A DNA stretch of 64,000 nucleotides from Pseudomonas protegens CHA0 (GTDB lineage: Bacteria > Pseudomonadota > Gammaproteobacteria > Pseudomonadales > Pseudomonadaceae): NCBI RefSeq assembly GCF_000397205.1, contig NC_021237.1:2915001-2979000 (forward strand). Direction: 5' to 3'. A model generated the notes under the pieces. The model made no database searches. It saw only the letters and a program-made list of their open reading frames with translations, and was not told the origin of the DNA. A program made the position numbers and the translations under genes. Of the stretch, positions 38,572 to 47,622 are shown in pieces (positions within the stretch are counted from its first letter, which is position 1; every line of letters begins with the position of its first letter).

Positions 38572-39111
38572 TCAGAAGGTTACGTCGGCGGTTGTGGCCA
38601 GGCGCACGAAGGGGCCGTTCAGGGTGGCGTTATGGTGGGCGATGATGGTTCTTGCCCCGATCAGCGGCGTGTCCATGCAGGTATGGGCGTCCTCCACCAG
38701 CACGGCGGCAAAGCCCAGGTCGCCGGCGGCGCGGCAGGTGGTATCGACGCAGTACTGGGTCTTCATGCCGACGATCACCAGTTCATTGACCTGGGCCTCC
38801 TGCAGGTGCTCGGCCAGCCCGGTGCCGATAAAGCAACTGGGGCGGGTCTTGTCCAGTACGCAGTCCTGCTCTTCATCCACTTCCAGGGTCGGCAGCAGTT
38901 GCCAGAATGCACTGCCAGCGGCAATCGGGGATTCGGCGGGGCCGGTATGGCGCACGGCGAAGATCGGCGCCCCGGCCTGGCGGGCGCGGCGGATCAGTTG
39001 GTTGATGTTTTCCAGGACCTGCTCGCGCTTGTAGGGCTTGTCCGGTCCATTGAACAACCCGACCTGCATATCGATCACCAGCAGGGCACGCTTGGCGTTG
39101 GATAAAGGCAT
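38572..39111 (-). CDS. Isochorismatase-family cysteine hydrolase
   Basis: A 179-residue hydrolase. Catalytic triad candidates: Asp in ALLVIDMQVGLF (residue 12), Lys in LDKTRPSCF, and Cys in VGMKTQYCVDTTCRAAG. Members hydrolyse amides or isochorismate-like substrates (nicotinamidase-related). ATG 39111 follows AAGGAGAGACAAG, an ideal ribosome site. A terminator and a tiny Cys-rich ORF lie just upstream on the same strand, which suggests attenuation. Not obviously linked to siderophore genes in this window. Confidence 0.88.
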   Translation of the reverse strand: MPLSNAKRALLVIDMQVGLFNGPDKPYKREQVLENINQLIRRARQAGAPIFAVRHTGPAESPIAAGSAFWQLLPTLEVDEEQDCVLDKTRPSCFIGTGLAEHLQEAQVNELVIVGMKTQYCVDTTCRAAGDLGFAAVLVEDAHTCMDTPLIGARTIIAHHNATLNGPFVRLATTADVTF

Positions 39112-39137
39112 CTTGTCTCTCCTTGTAGTGCCAGCTG

Positions 39138-39179
39138 GACGGAGAAACAAAAGGCCCCGTCCATTGCTGGCGGGGCCTT
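39138..39179 (-). terminator. Intrinsic terminator/attenuator ahead of the isochorismatase gene
   Basis: Minus-strand stem AAGGCCCCG / CGGGGCCTT (plus 39171-39179 and 39151-39159) with an 11-base loop, then TTGTTTCTCC. It lies between a 25-codon ORF and the isochorismatase start 39111. Confidence 0.85.
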
Positions 39180-39197
39180 GGTTCTACTGTGCTTGTG

Positions 39198-39275
39198 TCA
39201 TCCCGCACAGCCACCACACGACCCGCCGGAGGCAGTCGTGGTGGTGGAGGTAGGGTTCAGCGCGTAGATATTCAT
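39198..39275 (-). CDS. Candidate 25-residue Cys-containing leader peptide
   Basis: ATG 39275 to TGA 39198. It reads MNIYALNPTS, a run of four Thr, then ASGGSCGGCAG: two Cys in a CGGC motif next to a Gly-rich end. The ribosome site is weak (GGACCCC). An overlapping frame starting at ATG 39288 (34 residues, with HHH and WW) is also open. The immediate downstream terminator and good start of the isochorismatase gene suggest a leader peptide, a small metal- or redox-sensing peptide, or a peptide-product precursor. No known family is assigned. Confidence 0.4.
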   Translation of the reverse strand: MNIYALNPTSTTTTASGGSCGGCAG

Positions 39276-39320
39276 GGGGTCCGATCATGCCGCCTGCCCG
39301 TGAGGCTTGTCAACGCGGCC

Positions 39321-39391
39321 CGCTAGGGGCCGGCTTGCCGGCGAATGGCGTCTTCAGGCGGGCAACTTCGCTGGCAAGCCAGCTCCTGCGG
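39321..39391. repeat. REP doublet
   Basis: CTAGGGGCCGGCTTGCCGGCGAA and ACTTCGCTGGCAAGCCAGCTCC arms. The rest of 39276-39603 (about 330 bases) holds this repeat and the promoter zone of the amino-acid transporter; nothing else is seen. Confidence 0.85.
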
Positions 39392-39603
39392 AACCCGGAT
39401 TGAGCGGGAGAGCGCCGGGCCAGACGCTTTCCCATCAAACGAAAAAATACCTGCAGCGCATAAACCGTTCCTCAGCTGAGTCTATGCAGCGCCCTTGGAA
39501 TCCCGGACAATCGCGCCCCCTCTTTTCGCTCGGGCACTGCCTGTCGGGTACTCCGATACGCCCGGGTGAATGGCAAACGACCGGAATGTGGAGATCCCAC
39601 CGG

Positions 39604-40884
39604 ATGAATGATCAGGCCAACAGCGTTGATCAACGCTTTGAAACCGCGGCCCCAGCGACCCTGACCCGCTGGAACCGCCAAGACACCACCTGGATGCTCG
39701 GCCTGTTTGGCACGGCCATCGGTGCCGGTACCCTGTTTCTGCCCATCAATGCCGGCATCGGCGGTTTCTGGCCGCTGTTGATCCTGGCGCTGCTGGCCTT
39801 CCCCATGACCTTCTATGCACACCGCGGCCTGACCCGCTTCGTGCTTTCCGGGCGTGACGGTGCGGACATCACTGACGTGGTGGAAGAGCACTTCGGGCTC
39901 ACCGCCGGTGCCCTGATCACCTTGCTGTACTTTTTGGCGATCTTCCCGATCCTGCTGATCTACAGCGTGGCCCTGACCAACACCGTCGACAGCTTCATGA
40001 CCAACCAACTGCACATCGCGCCGCCACCGCGGGCGATCCTGGCCCTGGTGCTGATCTTCGGCCTGCTGGTGGTGGTGCGTTGCGGCGAGCAGGTGATCGT
40101 CAAGGCCATGAGCCTGATGGTCTACCCGTTCATCGTGGCCCTGCTGTTCCTCGCGGTGTTCCTGATCCCGCACTGGAATGGCGGCATCCTCGCCACCGTC
40201 AGCGATGTCCCGGCGCCTTCGGCCTTCCTGCATACCCTGTGGCTGGCGATTCCGGTGATGGTCTTCTCGTTCAACCATTCGCCGATCATCTCGGCCTTTG
40301 CCGTGGACCAGAAGCGCCGCTATGGCGTGCACGCCGAAGAGCGCAGTTCGCAGATACTCTCGCGTGCCCACCTGCTGATGGTGGGCATGGTGCTGTTCTT
40401 CGTCTTCAGCTGCGTACTGACCCTGAACCCGGCGCAGCTGGCCGAAGCCAAGGCGCAGAACCTGTCGATCCTGTCCTACCTGGCCAACCATTTCCAGAAT
40501 CCGACCATCGCCTTCGCCGCGCCGTTGATTGCCTTCGTGGCCATCGCCAAGTCCTTCCTGGGCCACTACATCGGTGCCAGCGAAGGCCTCAAGGGCCTGA
40601 TCGGCAAGAGCGGCCGGCGCCCGGGCACGAAAACCCTGGACCGCGTCACCGCCGCCTTCATGCTGGTGATCTGCTGGGCCGTGGCCACCCTCAACCCGAG
40701 CATCCTGACGATGATCGAGACCATGGGCGGCCCGGTGATCGCGGCGATCCTGTTCCTGATGCCGATGTACGCCATCCGCAAGGTGCCGGCCATGGCCCGC
40801 TACCGCGGCCAGGCTTCCAACGTCTTCGTGACCCTGGTGGGCCTGGTGGCCATTACTGCCCTGGTGTACTCCCTGGCGTCCTGA
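39604..40884 (+). CDS. HAAAP-family amino acid/H+ symporter (serine/threonine transporter-like, SdaC type)
   Basis: A 426-residue, 11-helix inner-membrane carrier. WMLGLFGTAIGAGTLFLPINAGIGGFW is the conserved first helix of the SdaC/TdcC/YhaO branch, and FSFNHSPIISAFAVDQKRRYG and AKSFLGHYIGASEGL are further family stretches. Probably imports serine or threonine with protons. ATG 39604 is chosen on TGGAGATCCCACCGG; ATG 39586 would add six residues. Stands alone, followed by REP. Confidence 0.9.
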   Translation: MNDQANSVDQRFETAAPATLTRWNRQDTTWMLGLFGTAIGAGTLFLPINAGIGGFWPLLILALLAFPMTFYAHRGLTRFVLSGRDGADITDVVEEHFGLTAGALITLLYFLAIFPILLIYSVALTNTVDSFMTNQLHIAPPPRAILALVLIFGLLVVVRCGEQVIVKAMSLMVYPFIVALLFLAVFLIPHWNGGILATVSDVPAPSAFLHTLWLAIPVMVFSFNHSPIISAFAVDQKRRYGVHAEERSSQILSRAHLLMVGMVLFFVFSCVLTLNPAQLAEAKAQNLSILSYLANHFQNPTIAFAAPLIAFVAIAKSFLGHYIGASEGLKGLIGKSGRRPGTKTLDRVTAAFMLVICWAVATLNPSILTMIETMGGPVIAAILFLMPMYAIRKVPAMARYRGQASNVFVTLVGLVAITALVYSLAS

Positions 40885-40893
40885 CAGCCTTCC

Positions 40894-40975
40894 GGTAGGA
40901 GCCGGCTTGCCGGCGAAGAGGCCCGCAAGCCAACTGCAAGGCGCGCGGACGCCTCCCTGGCGAACCCGCTGCTGC
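40894..40975. repeat. REP, one intact arm plus a decayed partner
   Basis: GTAGGAGCCGGCTTGCCGGCGAA followed by a decayed second arm (CCTCCCTGGCGAACCCGCTG). Confidence 0.8.
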
Positions 40976-40977
40976 AC

Positions 40978-41015
40978 ACAACGCCGTCGGTACTTCACTG
41001 TACCGGCGGCGTTGT
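40978..41015. terminator. 16-bp hairpin, probable transcription barrier
   Basis: ACAACGCCGTCGGTAC / GTACCGGCGGCGTTGT pair over 16 bp with one G-U, loop TTCACT. There is no T-run on the plus strand, so termination would be weak. The rest of 41016-41200 is AT-richer promoter-like DNA with no gene. Confidence 0.6.
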
Positions 41016-41200
41016 CGTTCAAGGCATTGATCAGGATTGTTTGCTGCCTTGAATAAAGGGCTAAGCTGGTGCTCTTATTGCTGCCAGGAACCCGCCCATG
41101 GCCATTCCCGCCCCTCTGGCTGCAAGCCTGCCCAAACACGTTGATGCGGTTGGGCGACACCCCCTGAATCTGGATTTTGCGTTGTCACGGATGAACCCGA

Positions 41201-42874
41201 TTGGCCACTGAACCCCTGACCCACCCAACCGCTGCACCCAAGCGCACCCGCGACCTGCTGGCCGGCCTGTCCATTGCCGGCCTGTTGTTGCCGGAAGCCG
41301 TAGCCTATTCCAGCATCGCCGCCTTGCCGCCCCAGGCCGGGGTCATTGCCCTGTTTGCCGGGTTGCTGTGCTACGGCCTGTTGGGCACCAGCCGCTTTGC
41401 CATTGTTTCTGCCACTTCATCGTCGGCCGCAGTGCTGGCGGCGGCCACCCTGTCCCTGGCCGGTGGCGACGCCCAGCTGCGCCTGAGCCTGGCCTTTGCC
41501 CTGGTGCTGCTCACTGGGGTGTTCTTCCTCCTGGCCGGGCTGTTCCGCCTGGGCGGCGTGACCGCCTTCATTGCCAAGCCGGTGCTGCGCGGCTTTGCCT
41601 TCGGCCTGGCGTTGACCATTGTCCTCAAGCAGTTCGCCACCGTGGTCGGGGTGCACCTGAGCACCGGTAACCTGGTGCGCTTCCTGCCGCAGTTGCTGGA
41701 GCAGTGGCCGCAATGGAACTGGGCCGGCGCCGCGGTGGCGGCGGTGGCGCTGCTGGTGCTGGGGATCTGCTCGCGAATTCCCTATGTGCCCGGCGGGCTG
41801 GTGGCGGTGGTGATCGGCATTGGCGCCGGCCAGTGGTTCAACCTGCCGGCCCATGGCGTCGACCTGATCGGGGTCATCGAACTCAAGCTGGAGGTGCCGA
41901 GCCTGCCGCAACTGCCTTTTGCCGACTGGCTGCGCCTGGGGGAACTGGCGTTCGCCCTGGTGATGATCCTGTATGCCGAATCCTATGGTTCCATCAGCTC
42001 CTTTGCCCTGAAGCATGGCGACCGGGTTTCCTCCAACCGCGACCTGCTGGCCCTGGGCGCTTCCAATCTGCTCTCGGGGCTGTTCCATGGCATGCCCGCC
42101 GGGGCCGGCTACTCGGCCACCTCCGCCAATGAAGCGGCCGGGGCGCGCTCGCGCCTGGCAGGGCTGACCGCGGCGGCGGTGATGCTGCTCATCGTGCTGA
42201 CCGTGCTGCCCTATATCGCCCTGACCCCGGAGCCGGTGCTGGCGGCGATTGTCATGTACGCCCTGGGTCATGGCCTGAGCCTGCAACCCCTGGGGCGCTA
42301 CTTCATCTGGCGGCGTGACCGGGTGCTGGTGATCTGCGCGGTCAGCGCGGTGCTGGTGCTGGGGGTGCTGGACGGGTTGCTGCTGTCAGTGGGTATCAGC
42401 ATCCTGTTGCTGCTGCGGCAGATGTCGGCGGCGGATATCCAGATCCTCGGGCAACTGGGCAGCGGCCACGACTTTGTCGATCTCAGCCGTCATCCTCAGG
42501 CCCGACAGGTGCCCGGCGTGCTGATCCTGCGGCCGGGGGAGGCTCTGTTCTTCGCCAACGCCGAACGCATCCTCGGCGGCGCCCTGCGCCTGATCCGCCA
42601 TGTGCAGGCGCCGATCCACAGCATCATCCTCAGCCTGGAGGAGTCCCCGGACCTGGACGGCACCAGCATCGAGGCCCTGGACGAGTTCTTCCGCCAGGTC
42701 AGCCTGGAGCACAAGCACCTGGCCCTGGCGCGGCTCAAGCACGAGGCCAAGGACGCCCTGGCACTGCTGCCGTCGAGCCGCGAGTACCAGGTGCTGCTCA
42801 GCGGCACCAGCGTCGACGACACGCTGCAGGAGAGCCTGCGGGGCTGGAAGGTTAAGGATGCGCTTGAGTCTTGA
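41201..42874 (+). CDS. SulP-family anion transporter with STAS domain
   Basis: A 557-residue SLC26/SulP protein: a 12-14 helix core starting LLAGLSIAGLLLPEAVAYSSIAALPPQ, the signature GLFHGMPAGAGYSATSANEAAGARSRLAGL, then a cytoplasmic STAS domain (residues about 435-540, VPGVLILRPGEALFFANAERI, ALDEFFRQVSLEH). Likely transports sulfate, bicarbonate or a dicarboxylate. An in-frame TGA at 41192 forces a start no earlier than 41195; TTG 41201 is the only suitable start before the first helix. The nearby ATG 41191 is out of frame. Confidence 0.87.
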   Translation: MATEPLTHPTAAPKRTRDLLAGLSIAGLLLPEAVAYSSIAALPPQAGVIALFAGLLCYGLLGTSRFAIVSATSSSAAVLAAATLSLAGGDAQLRLSLAFALVLLTGVFFLLAGLFRLGGVTAFIAKPVLRGFAFGLALTIVLKQFATVVGVHLSTGNLVRFLPQLLEQWPQWNWAGAAVAAVALLVLGICSRIPYVPGGLVAVVIGIGAGQWFNLPAHGVDLIGVIELKLEVPSLPQLPFADWLRLGELAFALVMILYAESYGSISSFALKHGDRVSSNRDLLALGASNLLSGLFHGMPAGAGYSATSANEAAGARSRLAGLTAAAVMLLIVLTVLPYIALTPEPVLAAIVMYALGHGLSLQPLGRYFIWRRDRVLVICAVSAVLVLGVLDGLLLSVGISILLLLRQMSAADIQILGQLGSGHDFVDLSRHPQARQVPGVLILRPGEALFFANAERILGGALRLIRHVQAPIHSIILSLEESPDLDGTSIEALDEFFRQVSLEHKHLALARLKHEAKDALALLPSSREYQVLLSGTSVDDTLQESLRGWKVKDALES

Positions 42875-42891
42875 CTGTATTCTGGGGTTTT

Positions 42892-42925
42892 GCGAATAAA
42901 ATTCGCTATTGCGAAAATTATTCGC
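42892..42925 (+). promoter_or_regulatory. Two tandem palindromes ahead of the HTH gene
   Basis: GCGAATAAAATTCGC (42892-42906) and GCGAAAATTATTCGC (42911-42925): two related inverted repeats, 19 bases start to start, in the short gap between the SulP stop and the HTH gene. A good candidate for autoregulatory operators. Confidence 0.7.
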
Positions 42926-42966
42926 GTGGGTGATTATTTGTTCGTGCCTATTTACTGAGGATTTTC

Positions 42967-43383
42967 ATGATGAGTAGCGAAACCTTGCCTTATAGAGCCC
43001 GTCAGGCTCTGCAAATGACTACCACCGAGGCCGCTCAGCTTGTACATGTCACACGTCGGACCTGGGAGATATGGGAGTCCGGAAAGTCAGCCATGCCATT
43101 GGCAAAGCGCGAGTTGTTCATCTCCAAGTTGGAAGGGATTCGTAGTGAACACCGTGAACTGGTTGTTGTAGTTGCGGATGATGGGATGACAGCTATCGAT
43201 GTGGTTGCCAGTGACGGGTTCTGTTCGCTTATACAGGAGGGTGATGATGGGTATGTCATCAGCTCGTTGGCTGTCCGGCGCGACAATGGGCAGCCTTATG
43301 TGCATCGGCAGCGGTTTCTCGCCGAGGGCAACGAGCAAGTCATTCTGAAAGCCAAGTCTTGGACGAGCGTAATGGACCAATAG
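42967..43383 (+). CDS. HTH-domain protein (138 aa), probable regulator
   Basis: The N-terminal about 60 residues contain an XRE-like HTH (ARQALQMTTTEAAQLVHVTRRTWEIWESGKSAMPLAKRELF), followed by a non-catalytic-looking beta-rich domain (LVVVVADDGMTAIDVVASDG, YVISSLAVRRDNGQPYVHRQRF). No known ligand motif. Lower GC than the flanks. It lies behind two tandem palindromes it may bind. A 329-residue unknown gene follows 77 bases later on the same strand. GAGG stands 9-12 bases before ATG 42967. Confidence 0.78.
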   Translation: MMSSETLPYRARQALQMTTTEAAQLVHVTRRTWEIWESGKSAMPLAKRELFISKLEGIRSEHRELVVVVADDGMTAIDVVASDGFCSLIQEGDDGYVISSLAVRRDNGQPYVHRQRFLAEGNEQVILKAKSWTSVMDQ

Positions 43384-43460
43384 TCAGGAGCAGAGGTCAT
43401 TTTGATTTTGCTTGTTTTATGTGAAGTGATCGCCGTTGGCCATTTTAAGGAGAAAAGGCA

Positions 43461-44450
43461 TTGCACAAAATTGACGTGTTTCGAAAAGAGTTTCAGCAAT
43501 ACTCCTCCTTGAACAATCCTGATGCCAAGCAGGTATCAAACTTCGCCAGTTGGCTCGAGGAACGGGGGATTCCATTGTTCAAGGAGGCCTTCCAGCAGGA
43601 GACCAATCGTCCAATTCCAAGCCTCCCGGATGAGAAGCTTATCGAGCAGGCGTATCCGAAAGGTTTGAACGAAATAGATAAGAAGCAACTGCAACAAACC
43701 TTCTATGTGTCAAATGCTCAAATTTTCGTGCAGACATGTTCGTGGATCGCATCCACTGTGGTTAACGCCAGTTCGGACCCTCGTGCAGAAGTTTTTTCTT
43801 CACGTCACTTCGACTTACTCCACTATCTGGTGTTGGATGCCATGGTGCTTCTAGATGACTGGGCACATCTGACCCAAGACGTACCTGCAATGTATGGCAT
43901 AGGGAAAAATGCGTGGCATAGTGCATCGCAAATTGCTCTTGCTACTGATCAGTTGATATTTTCTGGCTCACCTTTTTTTGCTTTCACTGATAATTCTACC
44001 GACTCGGGCATCGCCTTGCTTCGAATCGCCCTCGAAACACGAATGCGTTTTGGTTTCGAGTTGCTGGGCGTTGTCGAACTCTCGACTCAATCGGTTTTGC
44101 CTCTGAACTTGAGCACTGTTTTTAAAGCAATTGATAAGCATCAGCATAAATTCAAGTTAGCTGTACCGCTTCAACACATTGAGCGAATATACGGGTGGTC
44201 CAATATTTATGTGCATATCGGCCTGAAGCACTTCATGTGGTCACCGATTTTTGCTCTGCGTTATATGAATCGATTACTAAGAGGGGGAGAGTATTCAAAA
44301 GGGTTCAGTGTGAATGCAGGCATAGAAATAGACAAAGCCACGTTATTGGCCATTCAAGATGAAGCTGAAACGGCCTATAACCTCGACTCGACAAAATATG
44401 AGTTGTCGAAAATTCCTGTTGATCAGTGTGCCGTGGTGCTCACTGCATAG
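43461..44450 (+). CDS. Hypothetical protein (329 aa), TTG start
   Basis: Unrecognised, largely helical cytosolic protein. Possibly HEPN/DUF5677-like: IALLRIALETRMRFGFELLG and IYGWSNIYVHIGLKHF show the Tyr-x3-Ser-x3-His-type spacing of such helices, but no Rx4-6H RNase motif is clear. TTG 43461 has the strong AAGGAGAAAAGGCA upstream, so it is the real start. AT-rich codon use differs from all neighbours, indicating transfer. With the HTH gene it forms a two-gene unit that could be a defence or stress module; function is unknown. Confidence 0.7.
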   Translation: MHKIDVFRKEFQQYSSLNNPDAKQVSNFASWLEERGIPLFKEAFQQETNRPIPSLPDEKLIEQAYPKGLNEIDKKQLQQTFYVSNAQIFVQTCSWIASTVVNASSDPRAEVFSSRHFDLLHYLVLDAMVLLDDWAHLTQDVPAMYGIGKNAWHSASQIALATDQLIFSGSPFFAFTDNSTDSGIALLRIALETRMRFGFELLGVVELSTQSVLPLNLSTVFKAIDKHQHKFKLAVPLQHIERIYGWSNIYVHIGLKHFMWSPIFALRYMNRLLRGGEYSKGFSVNAGIEIDKATLLAIQDEAETAYNLDSTKYELSKIPVDQCAVVLTA

Positions 44451-44552
44451 AGTCGGACTTGAAGTACTCCCCTGACTCGTCACTGCTTCCTTGTCTAGCG
44501 TGTCAGCAGCCCCGGTAGATGCTGTCAAAGTTTAGGTGTCCAGGCATAAAAA

Positions 44553-44582
44553 AACGCCGCGTATCGTGGAGTACGCGGCGTT
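44553..44582. terminator. Intrinsic terminator (bidirectional) of acnB
   Basis: AACGCCGCGTA / TACGCGGCGTT stem (44553-44563, 44572-44582) with a poly-A run on the plus strand, which gives TTTTTTT for the minus-strand acnB transcript. Confidence 0.92.
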
Positions 44583-44603
44583 CCTTCTTACAACGCTACA
44601 GCC

Positions 44604-47213
44604 TTAGGCTTGCACCACCGGGATGTTGGCGTTGGCAGCCGCTTCACGGAACTCGGCGATCTGGTCGAAGGACAGGTAGCGGTAGATATCGGCCGCCATG
44701 CTGTCGATCTTGCCAGCGTATTCCATGTACTCCTCGACGGTCGGCAGGCGACCCAGGATCGAAGCCACCGACGCCAGTTCGGCCGAAGCCAGGTAGACGT
44801 TGGCGCCATCGCCCAGACGGTTCGGGAAGTTACGGGTCGAGGTCGACACCACGGTGCTGTTCGGCTCGACGCGTGCCTGGTTACCCATGCACAGCGAGCA
44901 GCCCGGCATTTCCATGCGTGCGCCGGCCTTGCCGTAGATGCCGTAGTAGCCTTCTTCGGTCAGTTGGTGAGCGTCCATCTTGGTCGGTGGCGACAGCCAC
45001 AGACGGGTTGGCAGCTGGCCCTTGACCTGATCCAGCAGTTTACCGGCAGCGCGGAAGTGACCGATGTTGGTCATGCACGAACCGATGAACACTTCGTCGA
45101 TCTTCTCGCCAGCAACGCTGGACAGCAGACGGGCGTCGTCCGGGTCGTTCGGCGCGCACAGTACCGGCTCGCTGATGTCGGCCAGGTCGATTTCGATGAT
45201 TTCGGCGTATTCGGCGTCGGCGTCGGCTTCCATCAACTCAGGGTTGGCGATCCAGGCTTCCATCGCTTGAGCGCGACGTTCCAGGGTACGTGCGTCACCG
45301 TAGCCTTCGCCGATCATCCAGCGCAGCAGGGTGATGTTGGACTGCAGGTACTCGGTGATCGACTCTTTCGACAGCTTGATGGTGCAACCGGCAGCCGAAC
45401 GTTCGGCCGAGGCGTCGGACAGTTCGAACGCCTGCTCCAGGGTCAGGCCTTCCAGGCCTTCGATTTCCAGGATGCGGCCGGAGAAGGCGTTTTTCTTGCC
45501 TTTCTTCTCGACGGTCAGCAGGCCGTTCTGGATGGCGAAGTAAGGAATGGCATGGACCAGGTCACGCAGGGTGATGCCAGGTTTCATTTTGCCCTTGAAG
45601 CGCACCAGGATCGATTCCGGCATGTCCAGCGGCATGACGCCGGTGGCAGCGGCGAACGCCACCAGGCCGGAGCCGGCCGGGAACGAGATGCCCATCGGGA
45701 AACGGGTGTGGGAGTCACCACCGGTACCGACGGTGTCCGGCAGCAGCATGCGGTTCAGCCAGGAGTGGATGATGCCGTCGCCCGGACGCAGGGAAACGCC
45801 GCCGCGGGTCATGATGAAGTCAGGCAGGGTGTGGTGGGTGGTCACGTCGATCGGCTTCGGATACGCCGCGGTGTGGCAGAAGGACTGCATCACCAGGTCA
45901 GCGGAGAAGCCCAGGCACGCCAGGTCTTTCAGTTCGTCACGGGTCATTGGACCGGTGGTGTCCTGGGAGCCCACGGTGGTCATCTTCGGTTCGCAGTAGG
46001 TGCCAGGACGAACGCCTTTGCCTTCTGCCAGGCCGCAGGCCTTGCCGACCATCTTCTGCGCCAGGGTGAAGCCCTTGGTGCTTTCAACAGGGGCTTCGGG
46101 CTTCTTGAACAGGTCGAACGCAGGCAGGCCCAGTTCGGCGCGAGCCTTCTCGGTCAGGCCACGGCCGATGATCAGCGGGATACGGCCGCCGGCACGGACT
46201 TCGTCGAGCAGGACCGGGGTCTTCATTTCGAAGGTGGCCAGGACTTCGTCGGTACCGTGCTTGCAGACTTTGCCTGCGTGCGGGTACAGGTCGATCACGT
46301 CGCCCATGTTCATCTTCGACACGTCGAATTCGATCGGCAGGGCGCCGGCGTCTTCCATGGTGTTGTAGAAGATCGGGGCGATCTTGCTGCCGAAGCAGAA
46401 GCCGCCGGCACGCTTGTTCGGAACATAAGGCACGTCGTCGCCGAAGAACCACAGCACCGAGTTGGTGGCCGATTTACGCGAGGAACCGGTACCGACCACG
46501 TCACCGACGTAGGCGATCGGGAAGCCTTGACCGCGCATTTCTTCGATCTGCTTCATCGGGCCGGTCTTGCCTTGTTCGTCCGGAACGATGCCGTCACGGG
46601 CCATTTTCAGCATGGCCAGGGCGTGCAGCGGGATGTCCGGGCGGGACCAGGCATCAGGAGCAGGGGAGAGGTCGTCGGTGTTGGTTTCGCCGGTGACCTT
46701 GAACACCCGCAGGCTGATCTTGTCGGCCAGTACCGGGCGGTTCTTGAACCACTCGCCGTCGGCCCAGGATTGCAGTACGCCTTGGGCGTGAACGTTGCCG
46801 TTCTTGGCTTTTTCCGCGACGTCGTGGAAGGCGTCGAACATCAACAGGGTGTGCTTGAGTTGAGCGGCGGCCACTGGCGCCAGCTCGGCGTCGTCCAGCA
46901 GGTTCACCAGGGTCACGATGTTGTAGCCGCCCTGCATAGTGCCCAGCAGTTCAACGGCGCGCTTCTTGTCGATCAGAGGGGAGGAGGCTTCGCCTTTGGC
47001 CAGCGCGGAGAGGAAACCGGCCTTGACGTAGGCGGCTTCGTCGACTCCTGGTGGAACGCGATTGGTGATCAGGTCAACGAGGAAAGCTTCTTCGCCAGCC
47101 GGGGGATTCTTCAGCAGCTCGACCAGGCCTGCAGTTTGTTCGGCGTTAAGCGGCTGGGGAACGATACCCAGTGCTGCACGCTCTTCGATATGTTTGCGGT
47201 AGGCTTCAAGCAC
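44604..47213 (-). CDS. acnB: Aconitate hydratase B
   Basis: An 869-residue bifunctional aconitase / 2-methylisocitrate dehydratase, close to the usual AcnB length. The order is AcnB-specific: N-terminal HEAT-like domain, swivelling domain ([25 protein letters not shown]), then catalytic domains. Iron-sulfur cysteines appear in [19 protein letters not shown] and [12 protein letters not shown], and [22 protein letters not shown] is present. It converts citrate and isocitrate in the TCA cycle. Start is GTG 47213 (reads as [16 protein letters not shown], aligned with other AcnB starts); an ATG five codons earlier (47228) is a possible longer start. Confidence 0.97.
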   Translation of the reverse strand: MLEAYRKHIEERAALGIVPQPLNAEQTAGLVELLKNPPAGEEAFLVDLITNRVPPGVDEAAYVKAGFLSALAKGEASSPLIDKKRAVELLGTMQGGYNIVTLVNLLDDAELAPVAAAQLKHTLLMFDAFHDVAEKAKNGNVHAQGVLQSWADGEWFKNRPVLADKISLRVFKVTGETNTDDLSPAPDAWSRPDIPLHALAMLKMARDGIVPDEQGKTGPMKQIEEMRGQGFPIAYVGDVVGTGSSRKSATNSVLWFFGDDVPYVPNKRAGGFCFGSKIAPIFYNTMEDAGALPIEFDVSKMNMGDVIDLYPHAGKVCKHGTDEVLATFEMKTPVLLDEVRAGGRIPLIIGRGLTEKARAELGLPAFDLFKKPEAPVESTKGFTLAQKMVGKACGLAEGKGVRPGTYCEPKMTTVGSQDTTGPMTRDELKDLACLGFSADLVMQSFCHTAAYPKPIDVTTHHTLPDFIMTRGGVSLRPGDGIIHSWLNRMLLPDTVGTGGDSHTRFPMGISFPAGSGLVAFAAATGVMPLDMPESILVRFKGKMKPGITLRDLVHAIPYFAIQNGLLTVEKKGKKNAFSGRILEIEGLEGLTLEQAFELSDASAERSAAGCTIKLSKESITEYLQSNITLLRWMIGEGYGDARTLERRAQAMEAWIANPELMEADADAEYAEIIEIDLADISEPVLCAPNDPDDARLLSSVAGEKIDEVFIGSCMTNIGHFRAAGKLLDQVKGQLPTRLWLSPPTKMDAHQLTEEGYYGIYGKAGARMEMPGCSLCMGNQARVEPNSTVVSTSTRNFPNRLGDGANVYLASAELASVASILGRLPTVEEYMEYAGKIDSMAADIYRYLSFDQIAEFREAAANANIPVVQA

Positions 47214-47334
47214 AGTTATTACCCTCATCAGTGGTCCCAAATGGGTGTCCGGGACGCTCATCCCGAAATTGCCGTACTCATGCGCTGCGTGGCGTTGTGG
47301 GCCACTTAGCCAGAATTACCGACAATTCCTTACA

Positions 47335-47473
47335 GAAGCTGCTTTCAAAGTTTTACGCCTGCAGAACGGGGAGCTGATGAGGGTTGGCGTTGGGTTTTTC
47401 CCCGCTGGAAAAACCCCTCGCCAACACCGCTCTGAAGGAACGACTGTGCTCGTGACGCTTTGAAAACAGCTTC
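47335..47473. repeat. Long palindromic element upstream of acnB (candidate MITE)
   Basis: Outer arms GAAGCTGCTTTCAAAG (47335-47350) and its near-perfect complement (47458-47473, one mismatch), and a strong inner hairpin GTTGGCG-TT-GGGTTTTTCC / GGAAAAACCC-CT-CGCCAAC (47383-47425). The whole 139-bp unit could fold into one branched structure. It resembles the intergenic repeat families of P. fluorescens genomes. The rest of 47214-47622 holds the acnB leader and AT-rich promoter sequence. Confidence 0.65.
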
Positions 47474-47622
47474 AAACGGACATTGGCGCCTAAAAAGGCT
47501 GGCTGATTCTACGGTAAAAAAAGCCTCAACGTAAGTTGCTGTATTGAAGTTTGAGGGGTGATCAATCTTAGACAAAGGGCTAACATTGCCCACTGTTTTG
47601 CTTTTGCGTGCGTTGTCTATCT

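Noticed and set aside
39198..39200. TGA of the small Cys-rich ORF as a selenocysteine codon
   Set aside because: The downstream hairpin is a terminator with a U-tract, not a SECIS-like loop, and no selenoprotein context is present.
41191..41211. ATG 41191 as the SulP start (frameshift)
   Set aside because: It is out of frame and runs into TGA after six codons; a TTG start at 41201 explains the gene without an error.
47551..47565. TTGAGGGGTGATCAA as an Anr box before acnB
   Set aside because: Half-sites are separated by five bases instead of four and the first half-site is imperfect, so it does not fit the FNR/Anr consensus.
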